The notes under the pieces: model-generated
Database searches by the model: none
Told to the model about the DNA's origin: nothing
What the model saw: the letters and a program-made list of their open reading frames with translations, nothing else
Shown: piece after piece, positions 1 through 6,355 of the stretch
How positions within the stretch are numbered: position 1 is the first letter of the stretch
Layout: every line of letters starts with the position of its first letter
From: Microbacteriaceae bacterium
Lineage (GTDB): Bacteria > Actinomycetota > Actinomycetes > Actinomycetales > Microbacteriaceae
DNA length: 8,896 nt
Direction of reading: 5' to 3'
Assembly: GCA_947455385.1 (NCBI GenBank)
Contig: CANGNR010000044.1
Coordinates: 1-8,896 of the forward strand
Made by a program: the position numbers and the translations under genes

Positions 1-764
1 GCGGTGTCAACAACAAGGATGTCAACGCCTGCGTCAACGAGTGCCATCGAGCGCTCCCACGCATCGGCGCCAACGCCGACAGCGGCGGCGACGAGCAGGC
101 GTCCGTGGGCATCCTTAGATGCCAGCGGGTACTTCTCGCTCTTGTCGAAATCCTTGACGGTGATTAGGCCGCGAAGCTTGCCGCCCTCGTCAACGATCGG
201 CAGCTTTTCGATGCGGTGCTGGGCGAAGATCGCGATGGCCTCTTCTGGCTTGACGCCAACGTGGCCGGTGACCAGCGGGGTCGGGGTCATGACGTCTTTC
301 ACCAGGGTGGTGGTGCGCTGAACGTCGAGCACAAAGCGCATGTCGCGGTTGGTCACGATGCCAACCAGGATGCCGTCTTCGTCAATGACCGGCAGGCCAG
401 AAACGCGGTACTGACGGCAGAGGTCGTCAACCTCTTGGATAGTCGACAGCGGGGTGGTGGTCACCGGGTGAGTGATCATGCCGGCTTCTGAACGCTTGAC
501 CAGGTCAACCTGGGTTGCCTGCTGCTCGAGCGATAGGTTGCGGTGCAACACACCGATTCCGCCCTGACGCGCCATCGCAATCGCGAGGCGGGCCTCGGTC
601 ACGGTATCCATCGCGCTAGAAAGCAGCGGAACGTTGATTTCGATTCGCTTGGTGATGCGGGTTCTGGTGTTTACCTGGCTCGGCACGACGTCGGATTCGC
701 CTGGCAGCAGCAGCACATCGTCGTAGGTGAGTCCAACAAAGGCAAAAGGATCAGATTGTGTCAT
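1..764 (-). CDS. guaB: IMP dehydrogenase, 5' part (runs off the window)
   Basis: Cytosolic enzyme that oxidises IMP to XMP with NAD+, the committed step of GMP synthesis. Reading the minus strand from the ATG at 764-762 gives 254 codons with no stop before the edge; the family is about 500 residues, so roughly half is present. Visible family landmarks are FVGLTYDDVLLLPGE (residues 8-23), PLLSSAMDTVTE (46-57) and GGIGVLHRN (68-76), followed by a tandem CBS (Bateman) pair at about 95-150 and 155-208. The CBS pair is the nucleotide-sensing regulatory insert of the barrel. After it the barrel resumes and the window ends at VVDT (251-254), just before the NAD-binding and catalytic-cysteine loops, so the active site cannot be inspected. 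The ATG start is supported by the MTQSDPFAF...YDDVLL beginning typical of actinobacterial GuaB. No strong Shine-Dalgarno sequence is seen. It is transcribed divergently from the liv operon. Family identity is secure. Confidence 0.96.
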   Translation of the reverse strand, partial: MTQSDPFAFVGLTYDDVLLLPGESDVVPSQVNTRTRITKRIEINVPLLSSAMDTVTEARLAIAMARQGGIGVLHRNLSLEQQATQVDLVKRSEAGMITHPVTTTPLSTIQEVDDLCRQYRVSGLPVIDEDGILVGIVTNRDMRFVLDVQRTTTLVKDVMTPTPLVTGHVGVKPEEAIAIFAQHRIEKLPIVDEGGKLRGLITVKDFDKSEKYPLASKDAHGRLLVAAAVGVGADAWERSMALVDAGVDILVVDT

Positions 765-798
765 TAGAGCCCTAAATCGAAAGGAAAGCGGTGGGGCA

Positions 799-804
799 AT
801 TCTA
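799..804 (-). promoter_or_regulatory. Candidate -10 element of guaB
   Basis: On the minus strand the hexamer TAGAAT (804 to 799) matches the TATAAT consensus at five of six positions and fits the actinobacterial TANNNT form. It lies 34 nt before the guaB ATG, which would give a leader of roughly 27-30 nt. No convincing -35 box is found 16-18 nt upstream. This is a pattern match only. Confidence 0.4.
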
Positions 805-843
805 CCCCTCTGCGCAGCCTTGGAATCTTGGCGTTAGGGGCGG

Positions 844-873
844 TTGAAAGTTCATTTTCAAGTAACCTAAAGA
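844..873 (+). promoter_or_regulatory. Inverted repeat and possible liv operon promoter in the guaB/livH gap
   Basis: The 157-bp divergent gap (765-921) contains a perfect inverted repeat, TTGAAA (844-849), N6, TTTCAA (856-861), with operator-like geometry. The left arm also resembles a -35 box, and 18 nt downstream lies TAAAGA (868-873), a weak -10. If this is the liv promoter, a protein binding the repeat would cover its -35 region and lie about 50 bp upstream of the guaB leader. The repeat is seen directly; the promoter and operator roles are inferred. Confidence 0.3.
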
Positions 874-908
874 CTGATTGCGCGAGAGCAAGTTTCGCGC
901 CCCAATCT

Positions 909-913
909 GGAGG
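909..913 (+). promoter_or_regulatory. Ribosome binding site fixing the TTG start of livH
   Basis: GGAGG lies 8 nt before the TTG at 922-924. This is a strong Shine-Dalgarno match at good spacing, and it justifies a TTG start where no in-frame ATG or GTG gives the complete signal peptide. Confidence 0.7.
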
Positions 914-921
914 TTCGGCAT

Positions 922-2220
922 TTGACCAGACTTCGCTCGCTCGCGGGACTTCTGTTGCTTTTGGGCACGGTATTCGCGACACTGCTAGGCGGCACAGCCG
1001 CATCCCCGGCTCAGGCGGCAACCTGTGCAGCGGCCGACCCAACGCTGCCATACATCGTCGAGGGCACCCTGCTCAACAACGGCGAGACCCCGCTCAAGGG
1101 CGTGCAGGTGAACCTGACCGGCAACGGCGTCGACGCCTGTGTGCTCTCTGACGAAAACGGCTACTTCATGCTGACCGTCGCAAAGCCGGCCAAGTACACC
1201 GTTTCGATCGAGACCTCGACCTTGCCGGCTGGCGTCGGCGTTGACCCAGCAGACCAGGCATCGCAGGCCGTCGACCTCACCGTCACGAGCGACCAGGGCG
1301 TTATCTTTCCGCTCGGCAAGGTCGCAGACACCTCGGTTTCGATCTGGGCGCAGCTGGCCGACCGCCTCTTCAACGGCCTCAACATGGGTCTGCTGCTGGC
1401 CCTCGCATCCATCGGAATCTCGCTAATCTTCGGCACTACCGGCTTTAGCAACTTCGCGCACGGCGACATGGTTTCGCTCGGCGCGATGCTCACCTGGTTT
1501 ATGACCCAAATTCTCGGATGGCCGATTCTGGCTGCCGGTGCAGTCGCAATCGTGGCGGTTGGCGCCTCGGCCTATCTGCAGGATGCGGCGATCTGGCGTC
1601 CGCTACGCAGGCGTCGCCTCGGTCTCAACCAGATGATGATCGTGTCGATCGGTTTCTCGATCGTCTTTCGCTACCTGATTCTGATTTTCTTCGGCGGCGA
1701 AACCAAAGACCTGGGCAGCTCGACCGAACCCGTCGCTTGGATGGCGCCAATCACCACCACAAGCACCTCGCTTATCGGCATGGGCATCAGCGCTGTGGCT
1801 CTGGCTGGCGTCGCACTCTTCTTGACTAAGACTCGCATCGGTAAGGCAACCCGCGCGGTGAGCGACAACTCGTCGCTGGCGGCATCCACGGGTATCGACG
1901 TAGAGCGCATCATTCGCATCGTTTGGATTCTGGCGGGTCTACTGACCGGCATCGCGGGCGTGCTGTGGGGCCTCCGATACCAGGCCAACTGGAGCACCGG
2001 CTTCGACATTCTGCTGCTGCTATTCGCGGCAACCACCCTCGGCGGCCTCGGCACCTCGCTCGGCACCGCGGTCGGCGCAATCATCATCGGCCTCGTGGTT
2101 GAGACCTCGGCCTTGGTGATTCCAACCGACCTCACCTACGCATCCGCTCTGTTCATCTTGATTCTGGTTCTGCTGGTTCGCCCACAAGGCATCCTCGGCA
2201 AGAAGCAGCGACTGGGTTAG
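922..2220 (+). CDS. livH: Branched-chain amino acid ABC importer permease LivH with exported N-terminal beta-sandwich domain
   Basis: Membrane permease of an HAAT-type (branched-chain/hydrophobic amino acid) importer, 432 residues; classical LivH is about 300. The excess is N-terminal. Residues 1-32 form a Sec signal peptide (Arg at 3 and 5, hydrophobic run 7-22, AQA near 30-32). Residues about 44-131 read as a small beta-sandwich of the carboxypeptidase-regulatory/prealbumin-like type (VEGTLL..., PLKGVQVNLTG, SDENGYFMLTV, KYTVSIETSTLPAG). C35 and C73 could pair outside the cell. The permease starts near 145 and contains the LivH motif GTTGFSNFAHGDM (171-183), several hydrophobic helices, and a cytoplasmic coupling segment around 305-330 (RIGKATRAVSDN...AASTGI). 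The end, VRPQGILGKK, is typical of the family. It is the first gene of livHMGF; livM begins 11 nt after its stop. Substrate specificity cannot be read from the sequence. Similar extended LivH proteins are, to my recollection, known in other actinobacteria. Confidence 0.92.
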   Translation: MTRLRSLAGLLLLLGTVFATLLGGTAASPAQAATCAAADPTLPYIVEGTLLNNGETPLKGVQVNLTGNGVDACVLSDENGYFMLTVAKPAKYTVSIETSTLPAGVGVDPADQASQAVDLTVTSDQGVIFPLGKVADTSVSIWAQLADRLFNGLNMGLLLALASIGISLIFGTTGFSNFAHGDMVSLGAMLTWFMTQILGWPILAAGAVAIVAVGASAYLQDAAIWRPLRRRRLGLNQMMIVSIGFSIVFRYLILIFFGGETKDLGSSTEPVAWMAPITTTSTSLIGMGISAVALAGVALFLTKTRIGKATRAVSDNSSLAASTGIDVERIIRIVWILAGLLTGIAGVLWGLRYQANWSTGFDILLLLFAATTLGGLGTSLGTAVGAIIIGLVVETSALVIPTDLTYASALFILILVLLVRPQGILGKKQRLG

Positions 2221-2230
2221 GCGATAAAAC

Positions 2231-3229
2231 ATGGATCTAATAGTTGCCCTTCAATCGTCGTTCGGTGAGCTCATCACCGCCGGCACCGCAGCATTCGTGC
2301 TGTGTGCCATCGGTTTGGCCATTCACTTCGGCTTCACCGGTCTGCTCAACTTCGGCCAGGCAGCCTTCGCCGCGGTCGGCGCTTACGGCTATGCGATCGC
2401 CGCACTCGACTTCAAGGCTCCCCTTGTGCTTTCGGTGCTTTTCGGTTTGCTCTGCGCGGTGATCTTTGCGGTGCTGCTGGGTATTCCGACCCTGCGCCTT
2501 CGTGCCGACTACCTGGCCATCGTGACCATCGCTGCCGCTCAGGTGTTCAAGTTCGTTGCCACTTCATCGGCAATCACCGACCCAAGCGGAAACGTCATCA
2601 CCGGTGGCGCTGAGGGTCTCAGCGAGTTCGGTGGCACGTTCTACTCGCTCAACCCGGTTCCCGCTGGCGAATACCAGGTGTTCGGCAACTCGCTCACCCA
2701 AGACCAAATCTGGGTCGACATCGTCGGCTGGCTGCTCGTGGTGGTCTGCGCCCTGCTCACCTACTTCTTGACCCGCAGCCCTTGGGGCCGCGCGCTCAAG
2801 GGTATTCGCGAAGACGAGGATGCCGTGCGCAGCCTCGGCAAGAACGTTTATCTCTACAAGATGCAGGCACTGATTCTCGGTGGCTGCATGGCGGCCCTCG
2901 GCGGCATGGTCTTCGTGATCAACTCGCAGACCGTTCAGCCGACCGTTTGGGGAACCAACTTCACCTTCACCATCTGGACGGTGCTGCTGCTCGGTGGCGC
3001 AACCACGGTGCTCGGCCCAATCGCCGGTGGCGTGGTGTTCTTTACGCTCTTCGCCTTCATCCAAAAGGTTCTCGAGGGCCTAGTTGCCATTCACTGGATG
3101 GGTAGCCTGACGATACCTCAGGTCGGTCAGATCCGACTCATCCTGGTTGGTCTCGCGCTGATGCTTCTGGTCATCTTTAGGCCTCAGGGTCTGTTCGGAA
3201 ACAAGAAGGAGACCTTGTTCAATGGCTAA
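2231..3229 (+). CDS. livM: Branched-chain amino acid ABC importer permease LivM
   Basis: Second membrane permease of the importer, 332 residues, within the LivM range. The N-terminal region carries the family motif GFTGLLNFGQAAFAAVGAY (about 34-52), matching the LivM 'G-L-x-N-x-G-Q' signature. About eight hydrophobic helices follow. A polar stretch of about 50 residues (near 115-165, SGNVITGGAEGLSEFGG to LTQDQIW) is probably the extracellular loop where LivM proteins receive substrate. A cytoplasmic coupling helix lies near 183-205 (SPWGRALKGIREDEDA), where the ATPases should dock. The C-terminus FRPQGLFG is conserved in the family. The ATG at 2231 follows the livH stop by 11 nt; its own Shine-Dalgarno is weak, so translation is probably coupled. 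The last 8 nt overlap livG. The pairing with livH is clear; the exact amino acid transported is not. Confidence 0.94.
   Translation: MDLIVALQSSFGELITAGTAAFVLCAIGLAIHFGFTGLLNFGQAAFAAVGAYGYAIAALDFKAPLVLSVLFGLLCAVIFAVLLGIPTLRLRADYLAIVTIAAAQVFKFVATSSAITDPSGNVITGGAEGLSEFGGTFYSLNPVPAGEYQVFGNSLTQDQIWVDIVGWLLVVVCALLTYFLTRSPWGRALKGIREDEDAVRSLGKNVYLYKMQALILGGCMAALGGMVFVINSQTVQPTVWGTNFTFTIWTVLLLGGATTVLGPIAGGVVFFTLFAFIQKVLEGLVAIHWMGSLTIPQVGQIRLILVGLALMLLVIFRPQGLFGNKKETLFNG
3206..3211 (+). promoter_or_regulatory. Ribosome binding site of livG inside livM
   Basis: AAGGAG lies 10 nt before the livG ATG (3222) and within the last codons of livM. It supports the 8-nt overlap (ATGGCTAA) as the true livM/livG junction. 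Confidence 0.65.
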
Positions 3230-4073
3230 CGAAATCGCAAAGGGCCCGGCCGCTCCGGGAGTTGCCAAGGTCGACCCGATTCTGGTTGCCGATGGAGTTC
3301 GTCGTGAGTTTGGCGGCCTCGTGGCCGTGGATGTCGAGCACCTCGAGATTCCGCGCGGCAAGATCACCGCACTCATCGGCCCAAACGGCGCAGGCAAGAC
3401 CACGCTGTTCAACCTGCTGACCGGCTTCGACAAGCCAAACACCGGCAAGTGGACCTTTCAGGGTCGCGACCTAGCCGGCGTGCCAGCCTTCAAGGTTGCC
3501 CGCATCGGCATGGTTCGAACCTTTCAGCTGACCAAGGCCCTCAGCCTGTTGACCGTGCTCGACAACATGCGCCTCGGCGCCAAGCACCAGCCCGGCGAGA
3601 GCCTTCTGCGCGCGCTGGTGCGCCCGCTGTGGCGCAAGCGCGAGGCCGAGATCACAGTGGCAGCCGAAGAGCTACTCAAGCGCTTCAAACTCGACGCCAA
3701 GTCAGATGACTTTGCGGCATCGCTCTCGGGCGGACAGCGCAAGCTGCTAGAGATGGCTCGCGCGCTGATGAGCAAGCCTGTGCTCGTGATGCTCGATGAG
3801 CCAATGGCCGGTGTGAACCCCGCGCTGACGCAGAGCCTGCTCGAGCACATCAAGGGCCTCAAGGATGACGGCACCACCGTGCTCTTCGTCGAGCACGACA
3901 TGCACATGGTTCGCCACATCTCTGACTGGGTGATCGTGATGGCCGAGGGTCGCATCGTTGCCGAGGGCCCACCAAACGAGGTCATGAAGAACCCTGCCGT
4001 GATCGACGCCTACCTGGGCGCACACCACGACAGCGACCTAGGCGCCGACAAGATTGCGAAAGAGGCCAACTAA
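3222..4073 (+). CDS. livG: Branched-chain amino acid ABC importer ATP-binding protein LivG
   Basis: Cytosolic ATPase subunit, 283 residues, that pairs with LivF and drives LivH/LivM. All nucleotide-binding landmarks are present: Walker A GPNGAGKT (53-60), Q-loop region in RTFQ after the first subdomain, signature LSGGQ (168-172), Walker B VLVMLDEP with D192 and catalytic E193, and the H-loop histidine H225 in VEHDMH. The LivG-type sequence after Walker B, MAGVNP, separates it from LivF. An Ala/Pro-rich leader of about 18 residues precedes the first strand (ILVADGV) and may be disordered. The insert near 115-150 (GAKHQPGESLLRALVRPLWRKREAE) is the helical segment typical of LivG. The stop overlaps the livF start by one base (TAATG), so translation of the two ATPases is likely coupled. 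Confidence 0.96.
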   Translation: MANEIAKGPAAPGVAKVDPILVADGVRREFGGLVAVDVEHLEIPRGKITALIGPNGAGKTTLFNLLTGFDKPNTGKWTFQGRDLAGVPAFKVARIGMVRTFQLTKALSLLTVLDNMRLGAKHQPGESLLRALVRPLWRKREAEITVAAEELLKRFKLDAKSDDFAASLSGGQRKLLEMARALMSKPVLVMLDEPMAGVNPALTQSLLEHIKGLKDDGTTVLFVEHDMHMVRHISDWVIVMAEGRIVAEGPPNEVMKNPAVIDAYLGAHHDSDLGADKIAKEAN

Positions 4074-4810
4074 TGACCACAGCTAGCAACGTGCCAGTAG
4101 TCGAAGCCAAGAACCTCGTCGCGGGATACCTCCCCGGCGTCAACATTCTCAACGACTGCTCGCTCATCGCGAATCAGGGCGAACTTATCGGCATCATCGG
4201 CCCAAACGGCGCCGGCAAGTCGACGCTCCTCAAGGCCATCTTTGGTTTGGTCAACATTCGTGGCGGCAGCATCCTGCTGAACGGCGAAGACATCACCGGG
4301 CTAAAGGCCAACAAACTCGTTGGCAAGGGCGTTGCCTTTGTGCCGCAGACCAACAACGTGTTTCCGAGCCTGACGATTCAAGAGAACCTCGAGATGGGCG
4401 TCTTTCAGAACCCTCAGGCCTTCGCCGAGCGCTTTGAGTTCGTCACCGGCATTTTTCCTGACCTAGCCAAGCGGCGCAACCAGCGCGCCGGCTCGCTCTC
4501 GGGCGGTGAGCGTCAGATGGTCGCAATGGGCCGCGCGCTCATGGTCAACCCATCCGTGCTCTTGCTAGACGAGCCTTCTGCGGGCCTCTCGCCGGTTCGC
4601 CAGGATGAGGCGTTCATGCGCGTGCGTGAGGTCAATGAGGCCGGTGTGACCGTGATCATGGTCGAGCAGAACGCTCGCCGCTGCCTTCAAATCTGTGACC
4701 GCGCGTACGTGCTCGACCAGGGCACCGATGCGCACACCGGCACCGGTCGCGAGCTGCTAAACGACCCCAAGATGGTCGAGCTCTACCTGGGCAACCTGGC
4801 CGACCTCTAG
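4073..4810 (+). CDS. livF: Branched-chain amino acid ABC importer ATP-binding protein LivF
   Basis: Second ATPase of the importer, 245 residues, the usual LivF length. Walker A GPNGAGKS is at 43-50, the signature LSGGE at 142-146, and Walker B VLLLDEP has D166 and E167. The position of the H-loop histidine holds glutamine (Q199, in VEQNARR). This is the normal state in LivF proteins, so it is not a defect; it means catalysis in the LivG/LivF heterodimer is probably asymmetric. PSAGLSP after Walker B and the ending VELYLGNL also identify LivF. The ATG overlaps the livG stop by one base. It is the last gene of the operon, followed by the bidirectional terminator at 4871-4909. Over 60 nt between the stop and the terminator hold nothing recognisable. 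Confidence 0.96.
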   Translation: MTTASNVPVVEAKNLVAGYLPGVNILNDCSLIANQGELIGIIGPNGAGKSTLLKAIFGLVNIRGGSILLNGEDITGLKANKLVGKGVAFVPQTNNVFPSLTIQENLEMGVFQNPQAFAERFEFVTGIFPDLAKRRNQRAGSLSGGERQMVAMGRALMVNPSVLLLDEPSAGLSPVRQDEAFMRVREVNEAGVTVIMVEQNARRCLQICDRAYVLDQGTDAHTGTGRELLNDPKMVELYLGNLADL

Positions 4811-4870
4811 GCTTCGATAGCCAACTCGATCACCCGGTCGAAACTCGACAAGACCTAGTCACTAGAGACA

Positions 4871-4909
4871 AAAAGAATCCCCCGGCCAGTGGCCGGGGGA
4901 TTCTTCTTT
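4871..4909. terminator. Bidirectional intrinsic terminator shared by livF and livK
   Basis: A perfect 15-bp inverted repeat, AAGAATCCCCCGGCC (4873-4887) and its complement (4891-4905), encloses a 3-nt loop. T-rich tracts flank it on both strands: TTCTTCTTT to the right, and the complement of the A-rich run to the left. It sits between the convergent livF and binding-protein genes and should stop transcription from both sides. Confidence 0.93.
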
Positions 4910-4924
4910 AGCTGAGTACTAGTA

Positions 4925-6175
4925 CTACTTGACGGTGTTTCCAGCAACAACCTTTAGCAGGTGGGTTGCGTAAACGCCCTTGTTGTCGTACTGGTAGATG
5001 CCGATGTAAGCACCGGTTGGGTCGCCGACCTTGTCGAACTCGATAGGACCGCTCTGGCCTTCGTAGTCGATGTTCTTACCCTTCTTGAGCAGAGCAGCGC
5101 CTGCCTTGAAGGTGGTGACCTTGGTGCCTGCGGTCGAGACATCGATCATGTGGCTCTGGATTGCAGGACCGTAGTTCGAACCCTCGGTTGCAGCAAGTGC
5201 AATCAGGATGGTTGCGTCGTATGCCTCAGCGCCGTATGCGTACTCGGTCAGCTCAGCACCGCCGTTGTGTGCTGCGTAGCTTGCTGCGAGGCGCTTCTTG
5301 AACGATGCGTCGGTTGCCTTACCAGGAAGGGTACCCTTGGCGCCCTTGAGGTACGAAGCGAACGACTGGTCGCTGTAGTCAGCGAGGTTACCGTCAACCA
5401 GGTAGATCTTGTTGCCGGCGAACTTCTTTGCCTGCAGAGCTGGGATGGCCTTCTTCGACTCGTCGTACGAGATGAGGAGGACAGCCTGTGGGCCCTTGGC
5501 CAGTGCCGAAGCGACGATGGTCGAGAAGTTGCTCTCACCCTCGGCGAACTTGTAGGTACCGGTTACGGTGACACCCTTGGCCTTGAGAACCGACACAGCC
5601 TTGGTGGCCAGACCGTTACCGTAGGACGAGTCCTGGTAAATGACTGCTACCTTGCGGTTGCCGTCAACGGCGACCTGGTTGGCAATGATGGCACCCTGCA
5701 GCAGGTCTGAAGGAGCGGTGCGGAAGTAGTAGCCGCCATCCTTCCAGGTGGTGAAGTCTGGCGAGGTGTTAGCTGGCGAGATCTGAACGACCTTGTGGCC
5801 AGTGATGTTGTTGATGATCAACTTCGAGACACCCGACGAAGCGGCACCGACGATGGCCTGTGCGCCCCAGTTGAGCAGGGTGTTTGCCGAAGCAGGTGCA
5901 ACGTTAGGGGTGGTGGTGTCGCCCGAGTCCTGGAACTGAAGCTGAACAGGTGCACCGTGCACGCCACCGGCTGCGTTGACGTCGTCAACTGCCATCTGGA
6001 TACCGGCGATCTCTGGTGGTGCGAGGAATGCAAGGGCTCCGGTGATTGGAACGATTGCACCGATCTTTAGCGGGCTGCTTGCCGCGCTGGCAGCAGAGGC
6101 GCCGCCAACGAGTGCGGTAGCGATAACTGCAGCTGCTGCAGCGGTAGCAACCGCGCGCTTTAGGTTTGCGCTCAT
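4925..6175 (-). CDS. livK: Branched-chain amino acid ABC importer substrate-binding protein (no lipobox)
   Basis: Extracellular solute-binding protein of the periplasmic-binding-protein type 1 / Peripla_BP_6 family, 416 residues from the ATG at 6175. Residues 1-28 form a Sec signal peptide (K6 R7, hydrophobic Ala-rich core, ASA/SAA cleavage options at 26-32). The mature protein begins with the family's first strand, LKIGAIVPITGALAFL (36-51). IAGIQMAVDDVNAAGG and later IYQDSSYGNGLA, VLLISYDES and YGAEAYDATILIA follow, all typical of LivJ/LivK. There is no cysteine in the whole protein, hence no lipoprotein anchor. AGGAG lies 7 nt before this ATG. An in-frame ATG at 6313 would add 46 residues but lacks a ribosome site and would bury the signal peptide, so 6175 is preferred. 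The gene has its own promoter region, is convergent to livF, and visually uses a lower-GC, more uniform codon set (nearly all Lys AAG), as expected of an abundant protein. LivJ versus LivK is not decidable. Confidence 0.93.
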   Translation of the reverse strand: MSANLKRAVATAAAAAVIATALVGGASAASAASSPLKIGAIVPITGALAFLAPPEIAGIQMAVDDVNAAGGVHGAPVQLQFQDSGDTTTPNVAPASANTLLNWGAQAIVGAASSGVSKLIINNITGHKVVQISPANTSPDFTTWKDGGYYFRTAPSDLLQGAIIANQVAVDGNRKVAVIYQDSSYGNGLATKAVSVLKAKGVTVTGTYKFAEGESNFSTIVASALAKGPQAVLLISYDESKKAIPALQAKKFAGNKIYLVDGNLADYSDQSFASYLKGAKGTLPGKATDASFKKRLAASYAAHNGGAELTEYAYGAEAYDATILIALAATEGSNYGPAIQSHMIDVSTAGTKVTTFKAGAALLKKGKNIDYEGQSGPIEFDKVGDPTGAYIGIYQYDNKGVYATHLLKVVAGNTVK

Positions 6176-6182
6176 GTTGTAT

Positions 6183-6187
6183 CTCCT
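6183..6187 (-). promoter_or_regulatory. Ribosome binding site of the substrate-binding protein gene
   Basis: On the minus strand AGGAG lies 7 nt before the ATG at 6175. It decides the start against the longer reading frame beginning at 6313. Confidence 0.75.
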
Positions 6188-6227
6188 AATTGGTTGGACG
6201 CCCACTCCTACGTGAGACGCTTCCTCA

Positions 6228-6256
6228 AGAATAACCACTAATGCAAGGCCAAAAAA
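6228..6256 (-). promoter_or_regulatory. Candidate promoter of the substrate-binding protein gene
   Basis: On the minus strand TATTCT (6233 to 6228) fits TANNNT. With 17-nt spacing it is preceded by TTTTTT (6256 to 6251), a poor -35 box. Transcription would begin near 6221, leaving a leader of about 45 nt that contains the AGGAG site. The weak -35 suggests an activator, and the repeats at 6258-6290 sit at the right distance for one. Inferred from pattern only. Confidence 0.35.
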
Positions 6257-6257
6257 G

Positions 6258-6290
6258 CCATTGGTAATGGTTTGTAACAAGGTATTTACA
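6258..6290 (-). promoter_or_regulatory. Cluster of inverted repeats upstream of the binding-protein gene (possible operator)
   Basis: Three overlapping symmetric elements lie in 33 bp: CCATT-N3-AATGG (6258-6270), TTGTAACAA (6272-6280) and TGTAA-N8-TTACA (6273-6290). Read on the minus strand, GTAAA, GTTAC and TTACC recur every 11 bp, one helical turn, which loosely recalls the spacing of GlnR boxes (GTNAC-N6-GAAAC). The elements are directly visible. Which protein binds, if any, is unknown, and the GlnR resemblance is imperfect. Confidence 0.4.
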
Positions 6291-6355
6291 TTGCCCCAAG
6301 CGAACAAAACCACGCGGATGACGGCTTTGGCGAGAATCAGGCCGCGCGAGCGACG

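Noticed and set aside
2564..3064. 166-codon minus-strand open frame inside livM
   Set aside because: Shadow of the LivM frame; the His/Glu/Ala-rich composition is typical of antisense reading in GC-rich DNA.
4073..4810. LivF lacking the H-loop histidine (Q199) as a sign of a defective ATPase
   Set aside because: Glutamine in VEQN is the normal residue in the LivF family.
4915..4926. Perfect palindrome AGTACTAGTACT overlapping the binding-protein stop codon
   Set aside because: Short, at a gene end beside the terminator, with no promoter nearby; no function can be supported.
4961..5710. 249-codon open frame on the plus strand inside the binding-protein gene
   Set aside because: It is antisense to a clear coding sequence and its product (Val/Leu/Cys-rich) resembles no family. 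Strong codon bias of the real gene explains the lack of stops.
922..6175. Urea importer (UrtABCDE) as an alternative identity of the transporter
   Set aside because: No urease genes are nearby and the binding protein and ATPases read as general LivK/LivG/LivF. It cannot be fully excluded without a homology search.
6176..6313. 46-residue N-terminal extension of the binding protein from an ATG at 6313
   Set aside because: It would read through the promoter and repeats, has no ribosome site, and would place the signal peptide inside the protein. The ATG at 6175 has AGGAG at 7 nt.
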